A stretch of DNA of 64,000 bases from Brienomyrus brachyistius. Its lineage: Eukaryota > Chordata > Actinopteri > Osteoglossiformes > Mormyridae. The position numbers and the translations under genes are program-made. The stretch spans positions 12,487,249 to 12,551,248 of the forward strand of contig NC_064549.1 in NCBI RefSeq assembly GCF_023856365.1, given 5' to 3'. Below, in pieces: positions 10,851 to 27,604 of this stretch. The notes under the pieces are model-generated. The model made no database searches. It was given only the letters and a program-made list of their open reading frames with translations, and had not been told where the DNA came from. Numbering within the stretch: the stretch's first letter is position 1; the number at the start of each line of letters is the position of its first letter.

Positions 10851-12700
10851 TGGGATTCCTTCCTTACTTCTTCGTTTTATATCCAATTAGCATCCTACAG
10901 CAACACTAAAACATTCAGACAAATAGCAGATCCCCCTTAAACATCTATGCATAGGTATGCAATATTGTTTAACGAAGCCAGCAATATTCTTTTAAAGTTT
11001 AAGTGGCCGTGTTACAGTCGGGGTTTCCCTTAAGCAAAACGAAAATCAAAGCCGAGATATATATGCCACTTAGTCGAAGGGTTGCTGTATGCTATGGCGT
11101 GGCAAAGAACCTGAGCAAAACTACCTGAACACGTTTGGCTAGAGTTTTGCAGTCTCTTCTTTAACAATAAGCATACCCGCATTCCATAACGCCTCTCCTG
11201 AGAAGGTCCCCCGATCGCCCAGCGCTCTATTACTGCTTTTCAATGTCTGATATTTATTCCTTTCCTTTAGCAGTCCTTGCTTCTGGCGACCAGCTTCAAT
11301 TAACCTTTTTTGTCCAAATAAGTTGAATCGCCAAGGTCCAGATTTACTCAAGCATCCAAATTCTACTTTAAAAGACGTCGATCTGGTGTTTGTTCGCAAA
11401 CTTTAGCAAAAAAAAAAAAAAATCAAAAATACGCCCGCGTTTGCACGACACAGCTACCGAAATCACAAGTTTGATTTCATCCACTTCGTTTGCTTAAAGT
11501 AAACGTAATTTTCCCCAAATCGTGGGCCCTCCGTTAACTGAAGCCAATAAGACAGACATCCCACGTTGCGATTGGAAAATAAGAAAACTTCTTCCTTAAA
11601 AAAAAATAAGCCGACGATGGTCCTTTACGAGTCCTTCTCGTATCGTACGGCCAAACATCAAAGTGTCTTCGCGGAGGGGGGAGACTTGCAGTGAAACGAG
11701 GTTTCAAGCACAACTTTGGTGGACCTCCTTTTCTTTCCGATGCTGGATCAGACCTTGGTTCAATAGGAGCAAAAATAAATAAAACCTTCACAACTAAGCG
11801 TCGGTAGCCCGGGACAGCTGGAAATACAGCGGTGGGCCGCCATTCTTTATTTCAACACGCCAGACCTACAGATCGCCCCCCTCTTGTGTCTATGTTTCCA
11901 TAGGGTTTCCATCCCGGTGCTGCAGTTTTACAGTCACATTCCCGAAGCTGTGCAGTGTCCATGCACGGACGTTTTCCAGTATCCACTAACAAGCAAAAAC
12001 ACTATCGATGTAACTATTAGTGAACTATGAGAGCCCCAGGCGTAAAAAAAGGCTTATTCTAAGCGATACGGGATTGTGCCTCTCAAAACTAGGCCTATTA
12101 AATGAGTTTAAACCTTAAACAAAAATACTCCTGTTACTCCGCCCTAACCCAAGTCTCCCTCATCGCAGGGTGTACACTTCCGCCAGAAAAACATCCCATT
12201 TAGAAGAAAACCAAATTATCGGGAAGAAAATAAACGTGTCGGTTTACTATTGTGATCGCACCCAAACACTAGCTGTAGTAAGATACATAACCATCTTGAA
12301 TGATACATAATAACCAATTATATGAAACAATCAATGTAGTGCATAGCAGTGCAGCAACTAAAGCTCTTCTCGTGCTTCTGTGATTTATGTGATTTTATAT
12401 CTTTCTGCATTTGTTTATATTAGAAAAATGGCCGTTCCTTACCGCATACTGTGCATTTATATTAGAATTTTATTATTATTATTTATTTTTAAAAACACCT
12501 TATTATACAGAGACGCCTAACAGCGAAGTGATTAAGTGTAACACGGAGCGTCAGATCTGTCTGCCACGCAGTCACGGACCGACCGCCGGTACCTCCGATT
12601 CGCTGCTCCCGTTCCCCGGCCGCCCCCTCGCCCTCCGCACGGACAATGTGGCCCATCTGGCCAATCGCGGCTCCAATAACGCAAATGAACGGTTGTAAGG
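10851..12700 (-). promoter_or_regulatory. probable arhgef12 5' leader/promoter region (not delimited)
   Basis: Upstream of the first coding exon. Two parts look promoter-like. Near 11560-11850 there are an inverted CCAAT (ATTGG) and a YY1-type GCCGCCAT around 11837. Near 12540-12690 there is a CpG-rich patch with a GGCCAATCGCGG CCAAT box. No TATA box or transcription start can be fixed, and a non-coding first exon may lie in either part. The assignment is inferred from position and composition only. Confidence 0.35.
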
Positions 12701-15700
12701 ATTCATTCATCCAGCGCATTCCCAAGTATTCCTCTCCCTGCACTGCATGGGTATTATTAAGGATTCTTATGTTTCCCAATTCCTAACTAATAATTATTCT
12801 TAACTAAAGTGAATGTTTAATGAACATATATTTGTACCAGTACAATGTATTTATATATAAATGTAGCACAAGTACACAAGATACGTTATTAGTTCATTTT
12901 GAGAATATTAAACATACACCCTGTGTGGGGAAAATGCATATTCCAGATTCAATAAGGTACAGAAAATGATTTACAATTATATACATTTTATTTTAAAATA
13001 TATCGCAACGACAGCAATGTATTCCCTGCATAACCCCGTCACTGCCCCCCCTCCATCAAACCATCAAAAACCCTACTTCTCCCACACCCCCCAAACTCGG
13101 TCTCTAGCCTCCGTACGTAAGGTTGGGACAGTATCAGACTGTCATGCTGGCCTTACAGTATAGCGTATACACAGACATGCCTCTTTCAAGCTCAGTGATT
13201 TCAGAGAAGCCGATGAGTGACAGCCGGGGTGGGGTGCCCCCCTGCTAATTTCATCTGGAAATACAGGAATTGCCAGCTTTTTAAAATACCTTACGCCGCT
13301 CTATAATGTCTGGACGGTATGATGTATTAAAAATCAACTGTGGGTGAGGTTTGGGGTGCTGGCAGTAAAATGTGTCTGGTATAGCCTACAGTATACAGTA
13401 TTTTGACTATTTTTTCTCCGAAAGCAATGCTATTCTGGAATTGTGAAGTCATAGACAGGGGAATCCCCACTATGAAAATACCGCGGTATATCTAAAACAT
13501 GAAGATAATACCACCCAAGACTAGCCTATCCAAAACACTGTACCCACCTCTCCAAAAAAATCAGGATTTAAAGCCCAACTTTGTAAGACTTACCTCAGTG
13601 TGAACCAGGCTATGACTGGGGCTAAATTGTTGCTAAATTAGTAGGAACAGTTATGCATTTTCTCACAGGAACTTTTTTCGGAGACAGGGTCCAATTGTAG
13701 TTCCAGAACCTTCTTTGAGTTCCTACAATGGGCTTCTGTTCAACCACGAACTACTGGGGCGGGGCTTATAGCAACAAACTTGATGATTGGTTGACCACAA
13801 GCACCGGCACTAATTTGGAAGTGCAGTGAGGAGATAGAAGTTGTGGAGCTAAAGTGGAGCAGATGGAATTGTATTTGTACCTCAAATGCATTTATTGAAT
13901 TAAATAATTAATTATTGAATTAATCTTTCTGCTGACAACGCCATATTTATGCATTGGAAAATTCGACTGATAACCGATATACTACAAAGAGCCAAGATAA
14001 AACTTTTAAGTAGGCAGAGGAATTAACCAAACGATTTAGAACACATTTAGAAACCAAACTGTGTTCAGCACTGGCCCTACATACATCGCGTTCTGAAATT
14101 TTGATTATTTCTTAAATCAGCATAAATGACAGTAATTGTATTTCCACACGGCCAGTATGACAGTTTTGACGCACATGCGTTGCAGAAACAACTAACCATC
14201 ACGAGACCCTCATATCTGTATATGTTATGTGGCACTAAGGCTACAAGCGTTTTTGTGATTTTCAAGCGAGATCAATCTCTGATAGAAAATCAGATCACTT
14301 TCTTATCCGGCGTTAGCCCGATACTGATTGATGCCGTCTGTATTTATCACGATGACAAGATATAGTGACTGAAGCTGTCCTTCTCTTTTATATACAATTA
14401 CTTCCATTCTGATGCAAGTTGTCTCAAAATTTGATTAGTTCCAGACAAGTATCATCAATCTGTTCATATATGGACAAATATGCCCATGGCAAGACTTGTC
14501 TGTGGTAACAAAAAAACAAACAAAAAAAAAAAAAAACTAGGATGCATTTTTAAATTCCATGAATGTGGTAAAAATTGCAATTGCAAATCACAATATCAGA
14601 ATGTTATTTGGTGTTGACCTGGTTCTAGATTGATCTCACCCATGCAATGTGTCTGCAAAGTTTGCAAAAAATCTTTTTGTGTAACAAGTAACAAGATCAA
14701 GTGTCGGTGGCTGTTCTCTTTTGTCGCTTTTCCGTTGCCAGCCAGAACTGAGCTGGACTGTGTAGAGATGGTTTTCCATTGTAAATTATGCAAGCCATAC
14801 CTACACTGACATGGCCCTGCCAATAAGCAGGGCCAAAAGTGAGACTAAACCGAGCTGGTTGGGTCACCACCATCTCAAAATGCACGGAGACATGAAACTA
14901 CCTGTGGTTTACGGTGGTATGCATGGATTAGTAGTACCGCACAACATGATGTATTGCATTCCCGATCACTTGCAACTTGGATATTTTCACCTTTCCTCCA
15001 CAATTTCCTACTTGAAAAAGTACTACAGAATGACTGAACGAAATGGATTTGTAATGCAAATTTACACAAGCTAATGGTAATTCTGCTGAAATAGTGAATT
15101 AGTGCAACAATGGTCACAAGAAGGATGTGGCTACCAAAGAAAGTGCATTTCTTAAAGAAAATGAACATTTTTAAAATAAACTCAATTAACCTAGTTAGTC
15201 TTACATTAAGAATAAAACAAGACTTATTTAAGTTAAAAAAACCCTGTAAAAATCGCATGAAGACATGCATCCAAAACCAAGCCATTTAATAATGAATGTG
15301 TTTATCAAGGAATAAGATAAATGTTTATTTATTGCAATGTTCTAAATTACAGTGACCAAAAGCATATAAACATTTAAAATGCTGGAGTGTTTCATAATTC
15401 TGAGCTCTTAATCTGAGACCACGCAGAATTACATCATGTGGAGGGCTTATGGGAAAAGGGAAAGTAAGTTGCCTTCTGGATCGGCTCGGATGTGAGGCTC
15501 TTATTCCCCATCAGGAGCTCTTTGGAGGGATGCCCATAAAGATTCCGTGTTGGTATAAGACCGCTTGGTTCTGTCACTCCTACAGCCTCCAGCAATGACA
15601 GAGAGGGGCATGTTCACTTTGTTTAAAGTGGTAAAAAGATCCAAAAGATCACAGATTTTATATACAACAGTCAATAGCCACAGAAAACAACCCTATGGAG

Positions 15701-17094
15701 AAATTTACTGATCTGTCTCATATAGAGCAGTGTTTCCCATGCTGGTCCTCGGAGATCCACAGCTGGTTCATGTTTTTTCTCCCTCCGAACTCTCTGTCGG
15801 ACAGTCCACGTTTTTCCATCCTCTGAGATCTTTGTCAGACAGTCCACATTTTGCACCCTTCCCAGCTCCCTGCCAGTTAGTCCACATTCTTGCTCCCTCT
15901 GAGCTCCGTGTCAGACAGTCCAAATTTTTGCTCCCTGTCAATTAGCCCACATTTTCTCTCTTTCCCAGCTTCCAGTTAGTCATTTCTGCTCCCTGCAAAC
16001 TCCCTGCCGGACAGTCCACATTTTTGCTCCCTATCAGACAGTCCGTATTCTTCCTTCCTTCGAGCTCCCCGTCAGATAGCCCACATTTTTACTCCCTCCA
16101 AACTCCTTGTCAGACAGTCCATGTTTTTGCTCCCTCAAGGGGCAAAAACGTGGACTATCTGTGGGTCCCAGACGACGAGATTGGGAAACATTAATATCCA
16201 GCTGTCTTGCAACCACTTCTCCTGGGTCGGGGGGGGGGGGGGGTATGGGGCTATCTAAGGCAGCATAGTCCTCAAGGCAGGGTTACACACCGGATAGGAT
16301 GCTCCATATAAACCAAACAGAGGCTATGTTATACATCAACACTTGCAAATGATTTTTGCAACAATAATTAATATTCACAGCTGCTTATATCCAATTCAAT
16401 TTTAAATGATCTTATTTTAAATTTTCGTCAACTACACCTGTACTGAGCCATATTTTAGATGTAAAAAACTGGAGCTTTCTGTTGTGATTTTGATCAATAT
16501 CCGCAGCGGCATTTAAAAATGTTTGGCTTTACATTTTCTGTATGATTAAAATGCAGTAATATAGGAATCAGGTGACCAATAATCAATACTGAAAATTATG
16601 GAAATGATGTTATGTACATTATATTATTTTTGAAAAGCTGTTTTATTTGCCGCAGGGACATTTCATATTTTCACCCTCAAACATTTGCTCTCCAAACAAG
16701 ATGCTCAAAGAAGCACAAAGGTCAGACCCAGAAAATGGTGCCACTTATATTTTAATATTGTCCAGAGCTCACAGACAGTTTACTTCCTTACTGGAAATGG
16801 CCAATGAAATCCCACGAAGCTGTTCCTAAAATGGTCTCAGACACAATTCAGCTTAACATCCTCTACCTGGAAAAGCTTTTCTGCAGTAAAGGTTCATTCA
16901 AAAACTTGGTTCATGGTTTTTAGAAAGTTTTGAAGTTCTCATGGCTTAAAAATATTAAAAAAAACAAGTCGGAGGGACTTGACATGGTCACATGACATAA
17001 AAAAAGGTCACATTACGTCAGCGAGATTTAAAGTAGGAATAGAAAAAGCAGAAAGGAGATTAGAACTGAAAGGGAGCCAATCGATGGAGACGTT
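12700..17094. other. arhgef12-tlcd5 intergenic region
   Basis: No exon recognised. Contents seen: AT-rich DNA; a fragment at about 13660-13830 that resembles fish interspersed repeats (AGGAACTTTTTT...GGAACT) but whose family is not identified; and the expanded hairpin MITE at 15728-16193 followed by a G run (about 16229-16242). Small open frames here lack codon structure, conserved motifs and splice sites. Confidence 0.6.
15728..16193. mobile_element. hairpin hAT-like MITE, copy D, with expanded internal repeats
   Basis: Same ends as copy A (CAGTGTTTCCCATG left, GAGATTGGGAAACATTA right) with imperfect 8-bp flanks ATATAGAG and ATATCCAG. The left arm carries about eleven tandem variants of a roughly 38-bp unit (CAGACAGTCCACATTTTTGC then TCCCTCCCAGCTCCCTGC) against one or two in the other copies. 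The single right arm (GGGGCAAAAACGTGGACTAT, then GTGGGTCCC) pairs with only the first or last of them. Confidence 0.78.
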
Positions 17095-19999
<2,905 letters not shown>

Positions 20000-20060
20000 C
20001 TGGCCTCCATCGGGGAACGCGGCGCGTCCTGCGCGATGCTTTTGCGCACATGCTCCAAAC
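20000..20060 (-). other. tlcd5: tlcd5 exon 1 (5' leader; possible alternative start)
   Basis: A CpG-rich stretch ends in GGCCAG followed by a GTACGC donor at 19999. Spliced to the acceptor before 18256, its ATG at 20010 reads MEASLRSED directly into the main start MTSLLLQ, so translation could begin here. The 5' end of the exon was not determined. It is equally possible that this is only untranslated leader. Confidence 0.55.
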
Positions 20061-20889
20061 GCTACATATTCGGTATCTTCTGATGCTCAAGGACCAAAGC
20101 GGAGCCTCTCTCAGCGGACAGCCAAGGAGATTCGGTAACTGAGGACCTCAGATCGGTCAGAACCGGAAAGCATTCGCTAAAAAAATATCCATGGAGAAAA
20201 GCATCGATTGTTAACAACGAGGGCGCTGGGTTGGCAGAAGGATTTCTCAGCAGCTCTTCTTTTCATCAGAGCAAATCTCGGCGGCCCCTGCTGGAGGAAA
20301 AATTCATTGCACAAAAATCCGCACCGTTTTACTAATTAAAATTTCCCGGCATGATGAGATAGCCTTTATGAATAATATTTTAACATGAGGTGCGAGCAAT
20401 ATCAGAATATCCAACTCCGTTCAAAAAAGAGAGGCAAGTGATCTGTTTTCACAAAATTTATTAATTTTCGTTAAAGTATTCTTTGAACGTTCGAACGCAT
20501 ATCATCAAGGTATACTCAAAATATAAAAATACAAAGAAGTTACTATTTACATTGGACGGATAAACGCATCATATGCGCTTTTTACCTTGAAATAAACAAC
20601 AGTTAATTGTTAAGGTACTTGTAAATACATCATATAATACATGTTACAGAGAACTTTGTGGACACAAACTGTTCAAAGCCGTTCTCGGGTATGTAAGCGC
20701 TGCAGCTTTAAAGCAAAACTAGTAAATATTGAAGATTTGCCCGATTAATGCACAGATAAAGGACATTTGCCACTTCAGTGGATGTAAAACCTTCGTATTA
20801 TGGGGTTAATGTGCACAACGTCCCTCCTTGGACGTCCAGGTTCTTGAGGTGTTCCAGGACACTGCAGCAAAAGTTCCTGTTGTACGTTT

Positions 20890-21239
20890 TCAGTAGAGAC
20901 AGGATGAAGCATTCCATGCACGGTACCATGGTCTATAAGGGAAAACAAATTAAATGAAAACAAAAACGAAAACCGAGACTGAAATCAGAGTAGCTGCACT
21001 AGTAGGTAACAAAGGTGATTAATACATATGAAGACATTTAATCAATAAAATATAATCAAATGAATAAATGACAACAGTGTATATTTGAGTGTGTTTACAT
21101 ATGTGTAACAGCGATCTCACGAACCCTGTGGCACTGAGGGACTGTGTGGCCCCCTCTGAGGTCAGTGTGATGGGACCAGAGGAGAGGCCAGTAGGGGAGG
21201 CCCTGTGGCTGGGGCTGCTGAGGGAGGTGGTGGAGGACA
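20890..21239 (-). CDS. pou2f3: pou2f3 C-terminal exons
   Basis: A Ser/Thr/Pro-rich exon (lower border 21125; [19 protein letters not shown] then [16 protein letters not shown]) joins 20932-20890 encoding [13 protein letters not shown] and TGA. The upper border may be 21239 (good acceptor CTTCCAG) or 21258 (weak acceptor, but in frame with the homeodomain exon). A 29-bp stretch at 21369-21341 has good splice sites, yet its length does not keep the required frame, so another short exon may have been missed. Confidence 0.7.
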
Positions 21240-24200
21240 CTGGAAGGGAGAATGCAGACTCAGCATCGGGTTGCGGTCTTACGTAGGAGTGGCTATAAGC
21301 ACCATCAACGTTAATGAGGCTCCTACTAGTTTGCACTTACCACCGTTTATAGCAAGTGGACTGAAGGACCTGGAAGTGATTGCCTGAAACAGGAAGTAAA
21401 GACGGACACCTATCAGATGACAACAAACAGAGTCTGACAGCATCATAGTAGAACAGAAGTCCAACAGCCTGGAAAAAAATTATGAGGTGAAAGGTCAGGG
21501 AAAGGTGTGGACACTCAGCCAGGGGGTAGTCGATGGTTTGGGGGAGAGGACTCACCAGCCGGTTGGCTCCTGGTGGCTTTGCTGCTGTCATGGCAACCGG
21601 GCTGCAGATCCTCTTCTCCTTCTGCCGCCGGTTGCAGAACCAGACCCTCACCACTTCCTTCTCCATCGCTAGCTGCTCCGAGATCTGCAAGATCTCCTCC
21701 GAGCTTGGCTTGGGGTTCTGGGTCACATATAACACCCAACGATTTAGTAAGCAACCATCCCAGAACCCAGGAAGAAATTACTAGATCACATCTATGCCTG
21801 TACCACATCTCTACACCAGTATCTCCCTATCTGGTCCTCAGGGACTCACAGTCGGTCCATCTTTTTGCTCCCTCCATACTCCCTGCCAGACGGTTCACAT
21901 TTTTGCTCCCTCCCAACTCCCAGTGGACTGTCTGTGGGTCCTTGTGGACTGGACTGGGAAACACCACTGTACACAAAACCAGTTCTAGACCCCATGTCAA
22001 ATCATAGATTGGTCCCTGCAGTATACCTGTTTCTCTATACCTCTACGCAATTATACATCTGTAGAAGGAAATCCTTCATCACAAGCAAGGCATGCTGAAA
22101 ACTGTGCTGAATTTCTCCATGGGCTGCAGAGGATCTGAATGGAGAGACTCTCACTCACATCCATAAACCTCTTCTCCAGTGTGAGCTTGATGCTAGCTTC
22201 TATGCTGGTTCTCTTCTTCCTCTTCCTACCGAAACCCTCCACCAGGGGGGGCACAGTAGCAGGGCTCACCATGCTGTCAGAGGTGGAGTTCTCTGGGAGG
22301 GGGGGGGCATCATCACATCCTCATTATTATTTAGTTACAAATCATAGCATGTACAAAGCAAGAAACGAAGAGTGGTTCTAACTTAGGTGCAGGTGCACAG
22401 TTTTGCCTTCAGGGGGCAGTGTAAACACCTCTTGGAGTAAACATGCTCCTGTGTCACTACTACTAGGCGTGTGAGATTTGACAATATTAGATCAGGAACA
22501 AATAACATATCTCCATGACCTGCCATTATGGAGAGATCGTTAGTATCGTGCTACAGTGCACATTGTGGCAGCTGCAGCCTTACAGCTCTTTCACGCATCT
22601 AAAGACATTTTGTCAAACAAAATCTGTTTGGACATGGCAATAAACGGTAACAGCAAACTGTAGGTACTGCCTTGGATTTCTCCCCCCCCCCCTTTGCACC
22701 CTTTCCCCAACATGCACCACATTGCCTATTTGGGAACGCAGTGGCGTAGGCGACACGGAGAAGTTGGTCGCAAGAGTTAGACATCAGTACTTTGGATTTT
22801 TCAAAACGAACACGATGCAACCAACAGTTATTAGTGAAATTTGCAGATATGAGGTTCACATGTCAAATGGCAACATGGTGGACCTTTTTAACCACCTCAA
22901 AAGAAAAAATTGGGGAATTGTCAACATCGTCGTAAAAACCAACATGAAAAAGAATCGTGATAAGATTGTGGATCGTAATCCAGCCTGAAAAATATCACGA
23001 TATGATATTTTTGCCAAATACTCGCCCCCCCCCCCCCCTTCCCCCTGGGACTCCTACCCATGTGAGGCACCTACCTGCCTCGCTCAGCCACTTCTCCAGC
23101 AGCGGCTTCAGCTTGCACATGTTCTTGAAGCTGAGGTTGAGTGCCTCGAAGCGGGAGATGGTGGTTTGGCTGAAGTCGTTGCCGTAGAGCTTCCCCATCG
23201 CCAGGCCCACGTCCCCCTGGAATACAAAGACGCAACAGCGTCTGGACTAGGAAAGACGCAGCAGAGTGTGTCTGTGCAAGTGTGTAGAGGTCCTTGTTCA
23301 CGAGCCATAGCTTTAACTGTGAACAAATCAAATTCATGTCATTCTTCTGGACTAGCACAGGCTTCCACACTTTTGTGTTGAAGGTAAAATTCGGTTATGC
23401 TTAAGTTAGGGTACGGTTATGGTTGTTAGTTTAATGTGTACAGCAACAGAAAGTACACTAGGCAACTGTAGATATTCAGAGGATACCCACACTGCGATAC
23501 TTCAAAATGGCCGCCAGGGTGCTGACATACCTGAGTGAACCCTAGCTTGATCCGCTTCTGCTTGAAGGCCTTGGAGAACTGCTCCAGGTCCTCTAGCTCA
23601 CTGGCTTCATCCAGCTGCAAGGCAGGCACGTGTTTGGGTACCTGTGCTACCTCTGGGTGGCCATTCAGACAGGGCCCCGCCAGACCTGTCCGACTCACTG
23701 CCTGCGTGAGGACAGGGATGTGACGTGTATCATACCTGAAGGCTAATCATGCGAGCAGTACAACATGTGGTCAGTGAACAGAGCTTTTACCTGCGGTATC
23801 AGTGCTAATCCAGGCTGGTGCTGAAGTAGACCAGACTGAGACTGTGAGGGCAAAGAGAGCAGGTTTTGCTGCAGTAATGCTAGGAACATAAGAACAACAT
23901 ATTAACACAATGAGCAGAGCTAATTCTTTTTCCTGTCACAGGCTGCAATACCATGTCTCTACATTTCTAAACAAATATTACAGCTACTATAATATCTAGC
24001 TACCGACTCCTCGGTGATGCACAAATAATGGTGCAGACCTTCTGTACACAGTAGCTGTCAGCGCTATTGTTATCCTTTTAACAACCTACCAATGACAGTC
24101 ATGCTTATTTTAAGCCTGGGGTTTTCAACGTGGGGAAACCATCCAAAGTGGAACACTATATATATATTGGGAAACCGGGCCATTACACCTACAGGAACTT

Positions 24201-26877
24201 TTATGACATCCCATTCTAATCTATAGGCATCAGTATGGAGTTGGTCCTCCCTGTACAGCTATGACTTCTGCCACTCTTCTCTGAAGGCTTTATGTAAGAT
24301 TTTGGAGTGTGTCCGTGGGAATAGTTGCCCTTTGATCTAGAGAAGCTCTTGCTTTGCGCACCGGGGCACAGTCATGCTGAAACAAAAAAGGGCTCTTCCC
24401 CAAACTGTTACCACAAAGCTGGAAGTATAGAATTGTCCAAAATGTCTTAACATGTTGCGAAGCATTGTCACTCCACAGAATATGTTTCCACTGCTCCAGA
24501 GTCCAGTAGAGGCGTTTTACACCACTCCATCCAACGCTTGGTATTGAACGTGGTGAGGTGAAGCTTGCATGCAGCTGCTCGCCCATGGAAGTCCATTCCA
24601 TGAAGCTCCCACGCCCAGTTTTTATGCAGCGGTTAATGCCAGAGGAAGTTTGAAACTCCAAGGTTCCTGTGTCAACAGAGCGCTGGTGCCTTTTACGCAT
24701 TACGTGCCTCAGCACTCGGCGACCCTGCTCTGTTACTTCACATGGTCTGCTTCTTTTTGGCTGAGTTTCCACGTTGCAATAATACCACTTACAGCTGACC
24801 ATGGAATATCTAGCAGGGGAGACATTTCATGAGCTGACTTATTACAAAGGTGGCATCCTATGACTGTACCACGCTTGAATTCACTGAGCTCTTCAGAACG
24901 ACCCATTCTTTCACAAAGGTTTGTAAACCTGACTGCATGCTTTGGTGCTTGCTTTTATACACCTGTAGCAATGGCTCTGAATGAAACACCTGAATTGAAT
25001 GATTAAGACGTGCGTCCCAATACCTTTGTCCATATAGTGTATATTAAAAGTGACCCCCCCCACCCCCCCCCCGCCCCACCCAGTCTTTAGTTCTTAGTTA
25101 TTTATCTGATCAGACATTTGTCACCTTTCATTTAGAGGGCCCCTGGTCCATGGAAAGTTGAAAATATCTGCTTCAGGTTACTGAATATCTTGCCTGTACT
25201 TTATATAGTGCCCCCAGAGGCCAAATTGTGTAGTTCCCACGTTTCAAATTTCAAGTTTCTCTTTGGAGTGAACACAGTGAAATTCGCATATCACAATTGT
25301 GGGGTGTGTGGGTGGGAGGGGGGCGGGGTCATAGCAAAGGGTAACAGCAGAGCATCCATCCATCCATCCATCCAAGACAATACAACAATATACAACATAC
25401 AAGACAATATGGGAATAAGTGAGCGATAAATAAGAAATAAATAAGACTTAAATGGAATAAGGATGTGCAAGTAGACCTCGGCATAGTAAATATTACAGAT
25501 AATAATAATAATACTAATAATACTACTAATAATAATAATAATAACCTTGATGGCTGCCCTGTGCTTGGGACAGGAGTAAGGAGGAGGTGGAGAGGTGTGA
25601 GCCGGGAACCAGGAGCAGCTGCTGCAGGGGGTGGAGGGGCGAGGGCTCCTGTGAAAGGGAGGGGGCTGTAAAGATGGAACATGAATGGGAGCAAAGGGAC
25701 CTGAACGGGACATTCAGAGGTAGCAGCTCTCAAAAGGCAGAGTGCTGCTGTAATCTGCGTCTCAGCATGACGATAACAGAGCCAGCTGGCAAAGCCGGCA
25801 TGAAGCAGCATAGAATGAGACCTTGATGCAGCTCTTGCCGGACGCCCTGTTCCATAAGCTGTACATATCAGTCTGCTTTCTCTTTCTCTTTTATTTATGA
25901 TGGGTTTTTTGTTAAATTCTTGGGAGCTGAACATGCAAATGCAGGACTCAAGAGCCTAAAATAGAGAGAGAGACTAAGCCCCCCCCCCCCCCGCCCCCCC
26001 CATGAGACAAGGCATACCAGATCAAACAGAGGGGGGCGGGGGCGTGCCACGTGAATGTCTGTAGGGAGAGGTGCTAATCCCGAGGAAGTGAAGGGTCATA
26101 CCCCCAGGGTGTTTGTGGGGAGGGGTGTTAATCCTATGGAATGGGGGGTGGTATCCTCTGAATATCTATAGGGGGGGGGGGGTTCCTGGGGATTGGGGAC
26201 GGTCACTGCCTGTGAGTGTCTGCAGGGGTCCGGACGGCAGGTGTGTGTCATACCGCTGTCACCGGAGCAGTGCTCTCGGAGGCGTCCCACGGCAGCGCGT
26301 ACGGCTTCCGTGAGCTCGCCGAGTCTGAAGAGTCACTGGTGACTTCGGTCTTTATCTGAAGAGGAAAAGCGGCTCATTGTTCTCCCGTGTGACCCGTGAC
26401 CCCTTTCACAGTCTGACACCTGATCAGTGTGGAGCTCTGACCTCATCTCTCAGGCATCTTTCTCCATTCTAGTCCCCGAACGGCAAAATGCACTTACTTG
26501 TCTCGTAAATTCCAGGCCATTTTGTTCATCTAGGGGGAAAGAAACATAGACATTGAGTCAAACCATGACACAGACATTGCTCACTGCTGGCCTGCGAGCC
26601 GTTACAGTATTTGATTGCTGCGCTTTAATCACTACGCCCTCTGCTGTCTTTATGTTTAATTATCGATGCCACCATTCTTTGTGGAATATTTGCATTTCTT
26701 CAATGTCCATCAACCTTTCAAAGCTAACATCCAATTTCACATAATTGATACATCTGAATCCATCCATTCTCTGAACCCGTTTGTTCTGTGCAGGATCGTA
26801 GGGGTCCAGAGCCCAACCTGCAAGGTACAGACACAAGGCAGGGAATAACCCAGGATGTGGCACAAGCCCATTGCAGG

Positions 26878-26918
<41 letters not shown>

Positions 26919-27566
26919 TTAGGTGTCTATATCTTTTTCAGGTCTCTCCATTTATTTCTATAGATATAACACCAATCCCATCTATGACAATTTTAGTTTT
27001 CCCAGTTTTCCCCCTCTCATCTTCCTTTTTATATACAGCCGTGGAAGAAATTAAGAGACCGTTCTATATTTTTAAACAAATCTGCATTGTTAATCCTGGT
27101 TTAATCATGGTTCTGCTGGCAGAAGGCAATGCGGAGCAGCAAGATGCTTTCAGGTTCAAAGTTTCTAAGACAGCAGTACATAAGAATAAGGTGAAGCAGG
27201 AAACACTGGGAATGATCAGAAACCAGCCAGGGAAAGGGAGGAAGTGGTATTCTAATGCCAGAGATGACTGTTAACTTATCCTACAGTTTCTTGTGAATCA
27301 GACAATGACATCAAGTGACCATCAAAAGGAATGGAAATTAAGTGCGGGTGTGAAGTGCACTGCTAGGACAGTTCATATCAGGCTCATAGAAGCAGGACTG
27401 AAGTCCCATAAAGCAAGGAAGAAGCTCTTCATTAATGAGAAACAGGGAAGAACCAGGCTACTACAGTTTGCAAAAAAAGTATGTATTATTCACAGATGCA
27501 GTCCCATAAATTGAGAAATAAGTGACAAAAAATGTGCTGTGGTCTCTTAAGTTTTTCCACAGTACA

Positions 27567-27604
<38 letters not shown>

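Noticed and set aside
9860..12800. Additional arhgef12 coding exons upstream of 10850
   Set aside because: Open frames at 11139-11399 and 11534-11791 have no conserved motif or in-frame donor to the known exon 1.
21341..21369. 29-bp pou2f3 exon
   Set aside because: Good splice sites, but its length breaks the frame needed for the conserved C-terminus; kept only as a possibility.
25291..25934. 201-codon and 140-codon minus-strand frames
   Set aside because: Their overlap with pou2f3 exon 5 explains part of the openness; the rest is microsatellite and Pro/Leu-rich low-complexity sequence. The real frame is the one joined to neighbouring exons.
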